NCBI GenBank assembly: GCA_017852075.1
Contig: JAFMLQ010000016.1
Location: 1 to 45,072, forward strand
DNA from: Flavobacteriaceae bacterium
GTDB taxonomy: Bacteria; Bacteroidota; Bacteroidia; Flavobacteriales; Flavobacteriaceae
DNA: 45,072 nucleotides
Direction of reading: 5' to 3'
This document shows positions 35,329 to 44,865 of this stretch, in pieces. How positions within the stretch are numbered: the first letter of the stretch is position 1; each line of letters begins with the position of its first letter. Position numbers and translations under genes: made by a program. Below the pieces are notes generated by a model. That model was not told where the DNA came from and searched no databases. It worked only from the letters and a program-made list of their open reading frames with translations.

Positions 35329-37515
35329 ATGGATCAAGAAGAAACGAAAGGAATCAATTTCGACCTGCCCAAAAATAGAAGTAACGTTATTAAAGTCATT
35401 GGTGTAGGCGGCGGCGGGAGCAACGCCATCAATTATATGTTCCAGCAAGGCATCAAAGGAGTTGATTTTGTCATTACCAATACGGATGCCCAAGCACTTT
35501 CTGAGAGTGGTGTGCCTACTAAAATTCAATTAGGAGCGAGCCTTACGGAAGGTTTAGGAGCGGGAGCCAACCCTGAAATAGGAGCTCAAGCAGCGCAAGA
35601 AAGTCAAGCTGAGATTCAAAGTATTTTGTCCACTCAAACCAAAATGGTTTTTATTACTGCTGGAATGGGCGGCGGCACAGGTACAGGGGCTGCCCCTGTC
35701 ATTGCTCAAATGGCAAAGTCTCTCGATATTTTGACCGTTGGAATTGTGACTATGCCTTTTCAGTTTGAGGGGCGCTTGCGTTTGGAACAAGCTCAAAAAG
35801 GACTGGAACGCATCAAAGAAAGTGTAGATGCATTGATTGTGATCAATAATAACAAGCTTCGCGAGGTGTATGGAAATCTTGGATTTAAAGCCGGTTTTGC
35901 CAAAGCAGATGAGGTCTTGGCTACTGCTGCCCGAGGAATTGCCGAAGTGATTACCCATCACTATACCCAAAATATTGACCTCAAAGATGCCAAAACTGTG
36001 CTTACGAATTCAGGAACTGCCATCATGGGATCAGGAGCAGCATCTGGAAGTAATCGCGCACAAGAAGCCATAGTAAAAGCATTGGATTCCCCCTTGCTCA
36101 ATGACAATAAAATCTCTGGCTGTAAAAACGTCTTATTATTAATTGTTTCAGGTACCGATGAAATCACCATCGATGAAATTGGAGAAATTAATGACTATAT
36201 ACAGACAGAAGCTGGAAACCATACCAACATTATAATGGGTGTGGGAGATGATGAAAGTTTGGGTAACGAAATTTCGGTTACTGTAATTGCGACTGGGTTT
36301 GGAAAAGAACAGCAAAATGAAATCTCAAATACTGAAGCTAAAAAGATTATTCATTCCCTCGAAGATGAACAAAAAATCGTTCATGATCTTAGTGAAGATA
36401 AAAAGGAAAACTCTTTTGGTACACTCCACCTTTCAACGGAACCTTTTTTAGAATCTGTAAATTCTTCATTAGATGAAAATAAAGAACCATTGATTGCAAT
36501 GAATTCTATTTTGTCTGATATTGAAGTAGAAGCAGAAGTGGTTTTCAATGGAATTGATTCCAATAAGGATATGGAGGCAGCCCCTTCTTTAAAAGAAGAA
36601 GCATTTTTGTTTGATCAGTTTGATTCTGAAAATGAAGCGATAACTTGGAAGGAAACCCATGAGGAGCCTTCGACTGTTGCATTTCAAGAGGAGACCGAAA
36701 TGAATTCTTTTGTCCAGGAGGAACCCTCTTTTTCAGAAGATACTAATTCGAATTTTGAAGCAACAATTCAAGAGGAGATGCCCGTAGAATCGGAATCAGA
36801 TGAATTTGAATTGAGTAAAATTTCAAATGAATTGGAAGAACCTACCGAAATTCCCCTTTTTGAACCTCAATTTGAGGATGTCAGTGAAACGCTTGAAGAA
36901 ACTGAAATGCCCGAAGCCTTTTCTTCAGAATTTAAAGAACCCGAAGAAGAATTTATTTTTAACGAAGTCTCCAATCCTTTATTTGAGATGGATGTAGTAG
37001 ATCCTGAGATTGTTGAAAGCGAAAGTCAAATTCTCATGGACTTTGAACTTCCTATTGCAGACCACAAATCACAAGAACAAACCAATCAGATGCAGCGTGA
37101 AGAGGTAGCAGAAGAGTCGGTAGTAATCGAAAAAGACTTTGAAAACGCCTCACTCGAAGTTCGATTTGAATTAAAAACTACCTCTGAAGAAACCGATGTA
37201 CCTGAGTCTATAGTAGAGGATGAGAACCTCGATTTGGTTACAGAAGAGGATAACCCTTTTGAACAGACAATAGATCAAACTATTGCTAAACAATCCGAAA
37301 AGCGAAAGACGCATTTAAAAGCGTTTAATCATAAATTTTCCCACCAGTACCAAAAGGTGGAGGAAATGGAAAAAGAGCCCGCTTATAAAAGAAAAGGTTT
37401 GGATTTAGATGCGAGTTTGCCCGAGTCTCCTTCTCGACTTTCTTTGGACAACGACAGCAATGACGATCTTCAGATCCGATCTAACAATTCATTTTTACAC
37501 GATAATGTGGACTAA
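35329..37515 (+). CDS. ftsZ: Cell division protein FtsZ with a roughly 400-residue acidic tail
   Basis: FtsZ is the tubulin-like GTPase of the division ring. The GTPase and polymerisation core (1-325) has VGGGGSNAIN, the signature GMGGGTGTGAAP (112-123), TMPFQFEGR and the T7-loop region NIDLKDAKTVL. Residues 326 to about 690 form a glutamate-rich, low-complexity linker with many EE/EP/FE repeats. A basic patch (KRKTHLKAFNHKFSHQYQK) and the conserved tail ending NNSFLHDNVD follow. At 728 residues it is about twice E. coli FtsZ (383) and longer than what I recall for most flavobacterial forms (about 650). Confidence 0.97.
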   Translation: MDQEETKGINFDLPKNRSNVIKVIGVGGGGSNAINYMFQQGIKGVDFVITNTDAQALSESGVPTKIQLGASLTEGLGAGANPEIGAQAAQESQAEIQSILSTQTKMVFITAGMGGGTGTGAAPVIAQMAKSLDILTVGIVTMPFQFEGRLRLEQAQKGLERIKESVDALIVINNNKLREVYGNLGFKAGFAKADEVLATAARGIAEVITHHYTQNIDLKDAKTVLTNSGTAIMGSGAASGSNRAQEAIVKALDSPLLNDNKISGCKNVLLLIVSGTDEITIDEIGEINDYIQTEAGNHTNIIMGVGDDESLGNEISVTVIATGFGKEQQNEISNTEAKKIIHSLEDEQKIVHDLSEDKKENSFGTLHLSTEPFLESVNSSLDENKEPLIAMNSILSDIEVEAEVVFNGIDSNKDMEAAPSLKEEAFLFDQFDSENEAITWKETHEEPSTVAFQEETEMNSFVQEEPSFSEDTNSNFEATIQEEMPVESESDEFELSKISNELEEPTEIPLFEPQFEDVSETLEETEMPEAFSSEFKEPEEEFIFNEVSNPLFEMDVVDPEIVESESQILMDFELPIADHKSQEQTNQMQREEVAEESVVIEKDFENASLEVRFELKTTSEETDVPESIVEDENLDLVTEEDNPFEQTIDQTIAKQSEKRKTHLKAFNHKFSHQYQKVEEMEKEPAYKRKGLDLDASLPESPSRLSLDNDSNDDLQIRSNNSFLHDNVD

Positions 37516-37517
37516 CT

Positions 37518-37970
37518 ATGGGAATACTTTCAAATTTAACTGAAGAAATAAAAAATGCAATGCGCGCCAAGGACAGCTTAAAGTTGGAATCACTACGCGC
37601 CATTAAATCGGCAGTATTATTAGCCCAAACTGCCAAAGGAGGTGGAGCAGAGCTGAGTGATGAAGAAGCAATTAAAATTTTACAGCGTTTGGTAAAACAA
37701 CGCAAAGAAAGTGCTTCAATTTTTAGGGAACAGGGGCGCTCTGACCTTGCCGAACCCGAGGAAGCTCAAGCACAAGTTATCGCATCCTTTTTACCAGAAC
37801 AATTGTCTGAGGAGGAAGTGGCAAAGCTTATTGCCGAGATCATTTCGAAAACAGGAGCTGAGGGAATGAAAGATATGGGTAAAGTTATGGGTATGGCTTC
37901 GCAGCAGTTGTCCGGTAAAGCCGAAGGCAAAACGATTGCCAATATTGTTAAACAAAAGCTCTCCTCCTAA
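37518..37970 (+). CDS. GatB/YqeY domain protein
   Basis: A 150-residue protein with the helical YqeY fold related to the tail domain of GatB, the amidotransferase subunit that binds tRNA. Characteristic parts are MRAKDSLKLESLRAIKSA, SDEEAIKILQRLVKQRKESA, FLPEQLSEEEV and MKDMGKVMGMASQQLSGKAEG. The function of stand-alone YqeY proteins is not well defined; tRNA binding is assumed. It begins 2 bp after ftsZ, as in many Flavobacteriia, and ends the dcw operon. Confidence 0.93.
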   Translation: MGILSNLTEEIKNAMRAKDSLKLESLRAIKSAVLLAQTAKGGGAELSDEEAIKILQRLVKQRKESASIFREQGRSDLAEPEEAQAQVIASFLPEQLSEEEVAKLIAEIISKTGAEGMKDMGKVMGMASQQLSGKAEGKTIANIVKQKLSS

Positions 37971-38115
37971 ACGAAGCAACAATTAAAATAGGTTTCACCG
38001 TTCTTATTTTAAGGGAACAGCACACTACTGAACGGGTTGATTCAAATTTGTAAGTCCTTTTTGAATGGATTAATGTAAATTGTGGTTATAATTCATAACC
38101 TTAATATTTATATTT
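37971..38115 (+). promoter_or_regulatory. Intergenic region between YqeY gene and M28 peptidase
   Basis: This 145-bp stretch holds an AT-only inverted repeat TTAAAATA/TATTTTAA (37983-37990 and 38005-38012) that could end the dcw transcript weakly. A second inverted repeat GGTTAT-N5-ATAACC lies at 38084-38100, 16 bp before the M28 ATG, where it could act as an operator or a leader hairpin. No TAnnTTTG box is seen. Confidence 0.35.
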
Positions 38116-40218
38116 ATGAAGTTCTACGTTCTTACATACCTATTTGTTCTTTGTTTTATAGGTCAATTTTCTTTTGCACAATACGAAGGATATTCTCCAA
38201 TGAGATGGAAAAATCAACTTCAAATAGAAGAAGATTTTCTCAAGCAGATCAATTCAACCTCTTTTAAAACTCATTTAAAAAAATTGACCGAGCGTCCACA
38301 TGTAGTGGGGAGTGAGGCCAATGCTGAAGTACAACGTTATATGAGTGAGGTCATGCAGCAAGCTGGATTTGAGGTGACCCAATATCCCTATGATTTGTAT
38401 TTGCCCAACCAACCTGGAAGCTCTCTTATTGAAATAGTAACCCCCTCTCGAGCTGTGTTAAATCAGAAAGAAGATGTCATTCCAGATGATCCTTTTTCAG
38501 CTGATCCCGAGCTCTGGAAAGGGTGGAATGCTTTTTCAGGAAGTGGTGACGTCACTGCAGAGGTGGTGTATGCCAACTATGGCCGTAAAGAAGATTTTGA
38601 AAAGCTCAAAGAACTCGGAGTTGATGTCAAAGGAAAAATTGTATTGGCACGTTACGGTGGAAACTTTAGAGGGTTCAAAGCAAAGTTTGCTGAGGCCAAT
38701 GGCGCTGCTGGTTTGATTATTTTCACCGATCCCAAAGACAGTGGTTATACAAAGGGTCTCGTTTATCCCGAAGGACCTTACTACAACAAATCAACAATTC
38801 AGCGAGGTTCATTATTGACTACAGATTTTACAGGTGATCCATTGACACCCTTTGAGCCAGCATTGCCTTTGGATGGGAAAAAGAAAATTAAAAGATTAGA
38901 TCCCAAGCAGGCCCAGTTACATACTATACCCGTTACTCCTATTGCCTATGGAGAAGCTGAAAAAATATTGGGGCAGATGGAAGGTAAAGCGGTACCCCAG
39001 TCTTGGCAAGGGGGTCTTCCCTTTACCTATCGATTGGAAGGAGGTTCTTCTTTAACAGTACGCCTGAAGGTTGATCAAAAAATTAATTTTGTTCGGGCTG
39101 CCAATGTCGTAGGAATGCTCAAAGGAAGTGAAGCTCCAGACGAGTGGATTATCTTGGGCTGTCACTTTGACGCGTGGGGGTTTGGCGCTACAGATCCCAA
39201 CAGTGGAACCGCAATGTTGCTAAGTCTTAGCGAGACGTTAGGGGAGCTTAAAAAACAAGGTTATGCACCCAAAAGATCGATTTTAATTGGTCATTGGGAT
39301 GCAGAGGAACACGGCGTAATTGGATCTAGTGAATGGGTAGAACAGATGCGGGATCAACTGCACGCCAAAGGGGTAGTTTATATGAACTTTGACGGTGGGG
39401 TGTCTGGGAAAAACTTTGGTGCCTCTGCAGCACCTACACTGAAAAAATTATTAATCGAAACCTCTAAAATGGTTAACTATCCCTATACCGACCAAAGTTT
39501 ATTTGAATTTTGGAAAAAAGACACCCAAAATGAACCAAGCATTGGAAACCTAGGGGGAGGCTCTGACCATATTGCGTTTTATATGCATGCTGGAGTTCCT
39601 TCATTGAGCGGAGGAGCTGGAGGTCCAAATCTATACCATTCCAATTACGATAGTTTTCAATTTTATGAGCAATTTGTAGATCCTGAATTTCAAATGGGAC
39701 CCATGGTAGAACATATGGCTGGTTTGATGGCTCTTCGTATGGCCAATGCAGAATTAATCCCCTATAATCTGAACCGCTATGCAGCCGATTTGAAACTGCA
39801 TTTTACAAATGCAACAAATAAAATCAAGGCATTTGAACCAAACTTTAGGGGCTTTAACAGAACAAACGCAGCTATCAGTTCACTTGGAGTGATTTCAGAA
39901 AACCTGTCTTCTGAACTACAATCATTTTTGATGGAGGGGAATTTTTCCAAAAAAGACCTGAAGATAATGAACCAACAATTGATCGCTCTAGAAAAAAGTT
40001 TTCTGTCAGAGCAGGGCATGTATTTTGGAAAGTGGTATAAATCGCTTTATGCATCCTCAGATCCGTTTAGTGGATATGCGGCTTGGATTCTTCCAGGATT
40101 GGAATATGAAATTGCACTGAAGTCTTCAAAACGACTTGAGGAGTGGGATGGTCGATATGCCGATGCAATCAAGTCTTTAGAAACTAAAATGAAGCAATTA
40201 CTTCAAGATTTGGAATAA
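38116..40218 (+). CDS. Exported M28 metallopeptidase, glutamate carboxypeptidase II type
   Basis: A 700-residue exported dizinc peptidase. The signal peptide is MKFYVLTYLFVLCFIGQFSFAQ. A protease-associated domain lies at about 140-230, followed by the M28 catalytic domain. Ligands by analogy to GCPII are His350, bridging Asp360, Glu398, Asp426 and His508, with Glu397 as general base (CHFDAW, DPNSG, WDAEEHG, NFDGG, YHSNYD). A C-terminal helical dimerisation domain follows. GCPII-like enzymes remove C-terminal acidic residues from peptides. There is no lipobox and no obvious T9SS sorting domain, so a periplasmic location is likely. It converges on susD across a shared terminator. Confidence 0.93.
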   Translation: MKFYVLTYLFVLCFIGQFSFAQYEGYSPMRWKNQLQIEEDFLKQINSTSFKTHLKKLTERPHVVGSEANAEVQRYMSEVMQQAGFEVTQYPYDLYLPNQPGSSLIEIVTPSRAVLNQKEDVIPDDPFSADPELWKGWNAFSGSGDVTAEVVYANYGRKEDFEKLKELGVDVKGKIVLARYGGNFRGFKAKFAEANGAAGLIIFTDPKDSGYTKGLVYPEGPYYNKSTIQRGSLLTTDFTGDPLTPFEPALPLDGKKKIKRLDPKQAQLHTIPVTPIAYGEAEKILGQMEGKAVPQSWQGGLPFTYRLEGGSSLTVRLKVDQKINFVRAANVVGMLKGSEAPDEWIILGCHFDAWGFGATDPNSGTAMLLSLSETLGELKKQGYAPKRSILIGHWDAEEHGVIGSSEWVEQMRDQLHAKGVVYMNFDGGVSGKNFGASAAPTLKKLLIETSKMVNYPYTDQSLFEFWKKDTQNEPSIGNLGGGSDHIAFYMHAGVPSLSGGAGGPNLYHSNYDSFQFYEQFVDPEFQMGPMVEHMAGLMALRMANAELIPYNLNRYAADLKLHFTNATNKIKAFEPNFRGFNRTNAAISSLGVISENLSSELQSFLMEGNFSKKDLKIMNQQLIALEKSFLSEQGMYFGKWYKSLYASSDPFSGYAAWILPGLEYEIALKSSKRLEEWDGRYADAIKSLETKMKQLLQDLE

Positions 40219-40240
40219 CTTTTCTTCTGGTAATAAAATA

Positions 40241-40273
40241 AAAAACCCCTCACTTTGGTGAGGGGTTTTTTTA
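40241..40273. terminator. Bidirectional intrinsic terminator between M28 gene and susD
   Basis: AAAAACCCCTCAC pairs perfectly with GTGAGGGGTTTTT around a TTTG loop. The A run on the left and T run on the right let it work on both strands, ending the M28 transcript (stop at 40218) and the susCD transcript (stop at 40294). Confidence 0.92.
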
Positions 40274-40293
40274 TTACACAATATCAAAATTTA

Positions 40294-41622
40294 CTAGTTG
40301 ATATTTTCGTTTGCCTGAATCTCAGAGATTGTAATGGGTAAGAAACTACCCGGCGAATTGATCGCAGGGGAGCTGCTAATCCAATAATCAGAAGGACTTG
40401 CAAATCGATAGTGATCTGAGATTCTTCTTCCTTGAAGGAACAAGTTTACTCGTCTAGAATGCTCCAATAAATCTTGTGCATCCATTTGATCGCTATAGGG
40501 AGTCAAACCATCTAAAGCTCTTATTTTGTTAATATGAGCTGTGAATGTTGCGTTGTCTCCATTTGCTAATGCATTTTCTGCAATAATCAAGTGCATTTCT
40601 CTTCCAGAAACTACAGGATACTCTGGATATAAACCAGGAGCTGTAAAGTTAACTACATGTTTGTACAAAGCAGGATCAGCGATATTGTCAATAGGATCCA
40701 TAAGCGAAACTGTAGTCGCTGGGTTACTATCACCAATAGCATCTGGACGTTTGTCATCTGTAGAGATTACATAAGTATCTGACAGTCTCATTTCAAGACG
40801 ATCGTTTACTTCTCCCGCAATATCCAAAGCACCAATGGTTTCAGGAGCTGAAGATGAGGTGACTAAGTTTACAGAGAAATCATCTCCCAAATCCGCCAAA
40901 GCCTCAGCAGCTAAAGCCGCAGCTGAAGCAGAGCTCACAAGAGGAGCTGCAGAATTCACGGGATTGTTTTTTGCCCAAATCCCTTTAGAAAATTCAGCTC
41001 TCGCCTTGGTAGCAGTAAGCTCAGAAGTAAGTCCAGCGTTTAACGCGATGGCTTTATTCAAGTATCCAATTGCAGTATCGTAGAGCGATCCCATATTTTC
41101 TGGACCTACGGGTGCACTCCCCTCTGTTTTTTTAGAGCCTACCACAAAGTCATCAAACATATCAGCAATGACCATGTACGTTACAGCACCATACCAATAG
41201 GCTCTGGCTAAATCAGTCCTATTTGCAGCAGAAAAGGCATCAGATGTACTGAACTCTTCTCCTCGAGCAATCACATCATCTGCCCAGTAGCGCGCTTCAG
41301 CAACATAGAAAAAGGCAGCATCCACAAACTCGTTGTTGATGTTATCCACATTTCCAAAATTTAACTGTTGCCACGCATCACGGGATCCGATCCAGATCAT
41401 TTCATCACTTGCTACCGAATAGGGAGCGAGTATATTTCCATAGGCTCTTACAGTAACACCTTCCAATCCATTAACCATGGGGGTAAATGCACTTACACCT
41501 AATTGTTCTTCCAATAAGTTGTTCGGGTTATTAGCATCCAAGCTACATCCGAGGAACATAATGATGGAAGTCAAAAGAATAAATGTTTTTTTCATTGTAT
41601 TTAAATTTTTCATTTTTTCCAT
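40294..41622 (-). CDS. SusD/RagB-family outer-membrane lipoprotein
   Basis: A SusD-like substrate-binding lipoprotein that caps the SusC channel on the cell surface. The lipobox is FLGC (Cys26 from the first ATG). Starts at 41613 or 41595 (MKKTFILL) are equally plausible and leave the same lipobox. TPR-like helices (ARAYWYGAVTYMVIADMF, LYDTAIGYLNKAIAL, RAEFSKGIWAKN) and the C-terminal EMHLIIAENAL...INKIRALDGL...RRVNLFLQGRRISDHYRF are typical. At 442 residues it is shorter than most SusD proteins (500-600). It lies 3 bp after susC. Confidence 0.92.
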   Translation of the reverse strand: MEKMKNLNTMKKTFILLTSIIMFLGCSLDANNPNNLLEEQLGVSAFTPMVNGLEGVTVRAYGNILAPYSVASDEMIWIGSRDAWQQLNFGNVDNINNEFVDAAFFYVAEARYWADDVIARGEEFSTSDAFSAANRTDLARAYWYGAVTYMVIADMFDDFVVGSKKTEGSAPVGPENMGSLYDTAIGYLNKAIALNAGLTSELTATKARAEFSKGIWAKNNPVNSAAPLVSSASAAALAAEALADLGDDFSVNLVTSSSAPETIGALDIAGEVNDRLEMRLSDTYVISTDDKRPDAIGDSNPATTVSLMDPIDNIADPALYKHVVNFTAPGLYPEYPVVSGREMHLIIAENALANGDNATFTAHINKIRALDGLTPYSDQMDAQDLLEHSRRVNLFLQGRRISDHYRFASPSDYWISSSPAINSPGSFLPITISEIQANENIN

Positions 41623-41625
41623 TAT

Positions 41626-44600
41626 TTAAAATCCTACTTTAAGAGTAATTATAGCTTGTCTCGGAACTGGCCAACCAAATGCAGCAATACCTTGTCCAAA
41701 GTTTTGATCAAGAGTACTACCACTTCCACGACCTACAAAGTTGATTCGAGGATCAACACCTGTATATCCTGTAAAGAGTGCTATATTTCTTCCTGATATC
41801 CCTAAAGAGGCTGTTTCTAAACCGAATGAATCTAAAATACTTCCAGTGAATTGGTAATTTAAACTCAGTTCATTCCAGCTAATATAATCTGCCTTTTCGA
41901 GTGTGTTTAACCCAGAGAAGGGTGCTAAAGCGAGTGTTTCGTTTAGCCATTCATCCAGAGCGTCAACTCGAACACTGGGGTCATTTAAAGGATTAAATCC
42001 TGAGTCAACTCCTCCAGTAGCATAATCTCTTATCACTCTTGCAGAGCTAGGTAAGTTACGTCCTATTGCCCCGTTGGCTTGACGGAAGGCATCGGTTAGG
42101 TTGTTGATTACAAAATTCCCTCCTTTGTACTCGAATGTCGTACTCAACGTAAAGTTTTTGTAACTCAAAGAACCACCAAAAGATCCTGTCCAGTCTGGGG
42201 TAGATTTTCCTAGATAGTGGTCTAAGTAATCTCCATCTTTGTCCTCATCTGCAAGGAGTACACTTCCTGTCCCAATAGAGGTGGGAACACTTCCTACCGT
42301 ATCTGGTGTTAGTCCGGTGAAATAAGAAATCAATTGATCTCTTGTATCGGGAAGTCCATCTGAATTGGCGATGTCCACAGGGAGCTGGTTTGCACCAACA
42401 TCTGCAAGTTGCGCTCCGAAGTTTGCTCCAGGAGCATATCCTTCGATCAAGAAGTTACGATATCTTGGATAAGAACCACCCACTTTTAATGGTGGAGCTC
42501 CTCCTAAGCTTACCACTTCGTCTCTATAATACGCACCGTTTACATATAGGTTTAAAGTTAGATCTTGTGTTCTGATTACAGTTCCACTAAGATTAATTTC
42601 CATACCATAAGCAGCAAGCTCACCAATGTTGGTTAACTGCGTATTTCTAAACCCTCCTGAAAGGGGAAACTGACGTGCGTAAAGTGCATCTTCGGTAACC
42701 CGATCAAAGTAAGTAAACTCTAAATTTACTTTATCATCGATCAAACCAGCTGTAAATCCAATTTCCCACTCTTTAGAGATTTCAGGAGATAATTCTGGAT
42801 TACCAAGGTTGTTTGGAGCAATTCCCGCTCCAGTTGCTGAAGCTAAGGCTTGGTAAGACGTCAATGCACTAAATGCTAAAGGTTGAAGACCAGACCATCC
42901 ATAAGATCCTCTTAATTGTAAGGAACTTACTGGCCCGATATCATTCCAGTTTGCGGAATCAGAAGGTATGTAGGATGCAGACACCTTGGGATAAAATGCG
43001 GCATTGAACTCACTACCAAAGGCAGAGTTGGCATCCAATCGTGCTCCAAGGGTTACAAACAACTGATCGTTAAACCCAATTTGTTCCTGAGCAAAGATTC
43101 CAGCTGTAATATTTTCAGTGAAAAATTCGAATACACTCTGAATACCCGCCGCAGAAGTCACCTCAAATCCAGGGCCGGGGAACTCGGTTCCTTGAGCACC
43201 TAAGACTTTAGTTTCTTCAGAAATATATTGTCCTCCAAGTATAAGGTTGGATGTAATATTACTTCCGATATTATTGTTGAAAGAGGCTTTTACTTCACCA
43301 GTTTGGGCTAAAAAGTTACGTGTATCTGCACTTAATTGTCCTAAGGGGCGACTTCCTGAAAAACCATCTATGTTCCAAGCAAATGGCCAAAAGTTGGTAC
43401 TGGACTGGCTAGAATAGTTCAAACCAAAAGTCGCATCAATTTTAATCCAATCTGTGGGATAAAAATTCACTCCCAAACTTCCGTTGTAGTTACTTACTTT
43501 AGACTCAGTAGCAACTTGTAACGTCTCGTCAACTGTAGCAAAGGCAATAGTACCTGTGGTATTGTTTTCAGCTACGAGTTCAGGCTTACTAAACTGTGCC
43601 AAAGATCCAACTCCATAAATGTTATTGTTGTTTTCTGCAGTTGTACTTAATCGTGAAGTAAATCCTTGTGTCAGTCGAATACTCCACTTGTCATTTGGAT
43701 TGATGTTTAAATTGATGTTAAACTGAGCCAATCGGTCGAGGTCTGTTGCATTGGTTTGTTGACCTTCTAAATACCCTTCTCTTTCCTTTCCACCAAAAGG
43801 ACCATCGGTATAGGAGTATCGTGCGGATGTAAAATAGGTGATTTTTTCACTACCTCCAGAAACGTTTGCATTTACTGTATTTTGAATTCCTGTTTCATAG
43901 AGGTCTTCCATCGCATTAAAGCTGATCAACTCATAAGGTCTTATTGTATAACCCAATAATTGAGATAATTCCGCTGCTCTTGCAGAATCAGAAGTCCACC
44001 CTGTGTTGTCGGGTACAGCTCCAATAGGATATGTAATAAATCCTTGAGTGGCTTTAAAACCGAAACGTGGCGCACCTGTTTGACCTTTTTTCGTAAAGAT
44101 CTGGATCACCCCGTTACTTGCTTCTGTACCAAATAATGTGGCAGCAGAGGCACCTTTAAGAATCTCCACTCTTTCGATAGATTCTGGGTTGATGTCGTCC
44201 AGACGTGAGGTAGAACCTCCCCCTCCAGCTCCAACAAATCCTCCACCGAATCCTCCTCCTCGGTCAACACGAATTCCGTCTACAATTACAATGGGTTCGT
44301 TCAACTGAGATAAAGAAGCATTTCCACGAATACGGATTTGAGCACCTTCGCCAGTCAATCCACCAGAAGGAAATGCCACGATACCGGGCTCACGTCCTGC
44401 TAATAAATCTGAGAAACTGTTAATAGGTAACTTTTCTAGACTTGCTGTCGTAATCGATCCAATACTGTTACCAAGTTGCTTTTTAGCAACTGGCGCTCCA
44501 GTTCCTGTAACGACAATTTCGTCAAGTTCCGAAGCAGAAAAACTCATTTGGAGGTCTTGACTTACATCAGAAGACCCAATTGTTACTGCTTGGGAAAGTT

Positions 44601-44850
44601 TAGAATATCCCGTGTATGAGACTTCTAGCACATAATCACCAGTATCTAGACCATTGATGAGATAATTCCCGTCAAAGTCTGATACGGTTCCCTTGTTCGT
44701 TCCTTGAACAAGTACGGTCACCCCCAGAAGAGGCTCTCCCGTGTCTACATCAGTAATCGTTCCTGAGATCGATTGCTGAGCAAAAGTGATTGCTGGAATT
44801 AACAACACCCATAACAAGTAAGTTAGCTTCAGCTTTTTTGTTTTCATCAT
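41626..44850 (-). CDS. SusC/RagA-family TonB-dependent transporter
   Basis: A 1074-residue outer-membrane transporter energised by TonB. A signal peptide (to about residue 24, FAQ) is followed by a carboxypeptidase-regulatory-like domain (SISGTITDVDTGEPLLGVTV to about 104). A TonB box DEIVVTG lies at 110-116, the plug (about 118-255) contains RIRGNASLSQLNEPIVIVDG and ILKGASAATLFGTEASNGV, and a large beta barrel ends in aromatic Phe (TLKVGF). The plug holds an unusual glycine-rich loop (197-215). The substrate is unknown, and no glycoside hydrolase is next to it. It is transcribed before susD. Confidence 0.95.
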   Translation of the reverse strand: MMKTKKLKLTYLLWVLLIPAITFAQQSISGTITDVDTGEPLLGVTVLVQGTNKGTVSDFDGNYLINGLDTGDYVLEVSYTGYSKLSQAVTIGSSDVSQDLQMSFSASELDEIVVTGTGAPVAKKQLGNSIGSITTASLEKLPINSFSDLLAGREPGIVAFPSGGLTGEGAQIRIRGNASLSQLNEPIVIVDGIRVDRGGGFGGGFVGAGGGGSTSRLDDINPESIERVEILKGASAATLFGTEASNGVIQIFTKKGQTGAPRFGFKATQGFITYPIGAVPDNTGWTSDSARAAELSQLLGYTIRPYELISFNAMEDLYETGIQNTVNANVSGGSEKITYFTSARYSYTDGPFGGKEREGYLEGQQTNATDLDRLAQFNINLNINPNDKWSIRLTQGFTSRLSTTAENNNNIYGVGSLAQFSKPELVAENNTTGTIAFATVDETLQVATESKVSNYNGSLGVNFYPTDWIKIDATFGLNYSSQSSTNFWPFAWNIDGFSGSRPLGQLSADTRNFLAQTGEVKASFNNNIGSNITSNLILGGQYISEETKVLGAQGTEFPGPGFEVTSAAGIQSVFEFFTENITAGIFAQEQIGFNDQLFVTLGARLDANSAFGSEFNAAFYPKVSASYIPSDSANWNDIGPVSSLQLRGSYGWSGLQPLAFSALTSYQALASATGAGIAPNNLGNPELSPEISKEWEIGFTAGLIDDKVNLEFTYFDRVTEDALYARQFPLSGGFRNTQLTNIGELAAYGMEINLSGTVIRTQDLTLNLYVNGAYYRDEVVSLGGAPPLKVGGSYPRYRNFLIEGYAPGANFGAQLADVGANQLPVDIANSDGLPDTRDQLISYFTGLTPDTVGSVPTSIGTGSVLLADEDKDGDYLDHYLGKSTPDWTGSFGGSLSYKNFTLSTTFEYKGGNFVINNLTDAFRQANGAIGRNLPSSARVIRDYATGGVDSGFNPLNDPSVRVDALDEWLNETLALAPFSGLNTLEKADYISWNELSLNYQFTGSILDSFGLETASLGISGRNIALFTGYTGVDPRINFVGRGSGSTLDQNFGQGIAAFGWPVPRQAIITLKVGF

Positions 44851-44865
44851 AAGACTTTATGTTTT

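Noticed and set aside
35554-35970. 138-codon minus-strand ORF opposite ftsZ
   Set aside because: Antisense to the most conserved part of ftsZ; its serine- and histidine-rich content follows from the complementary codons.
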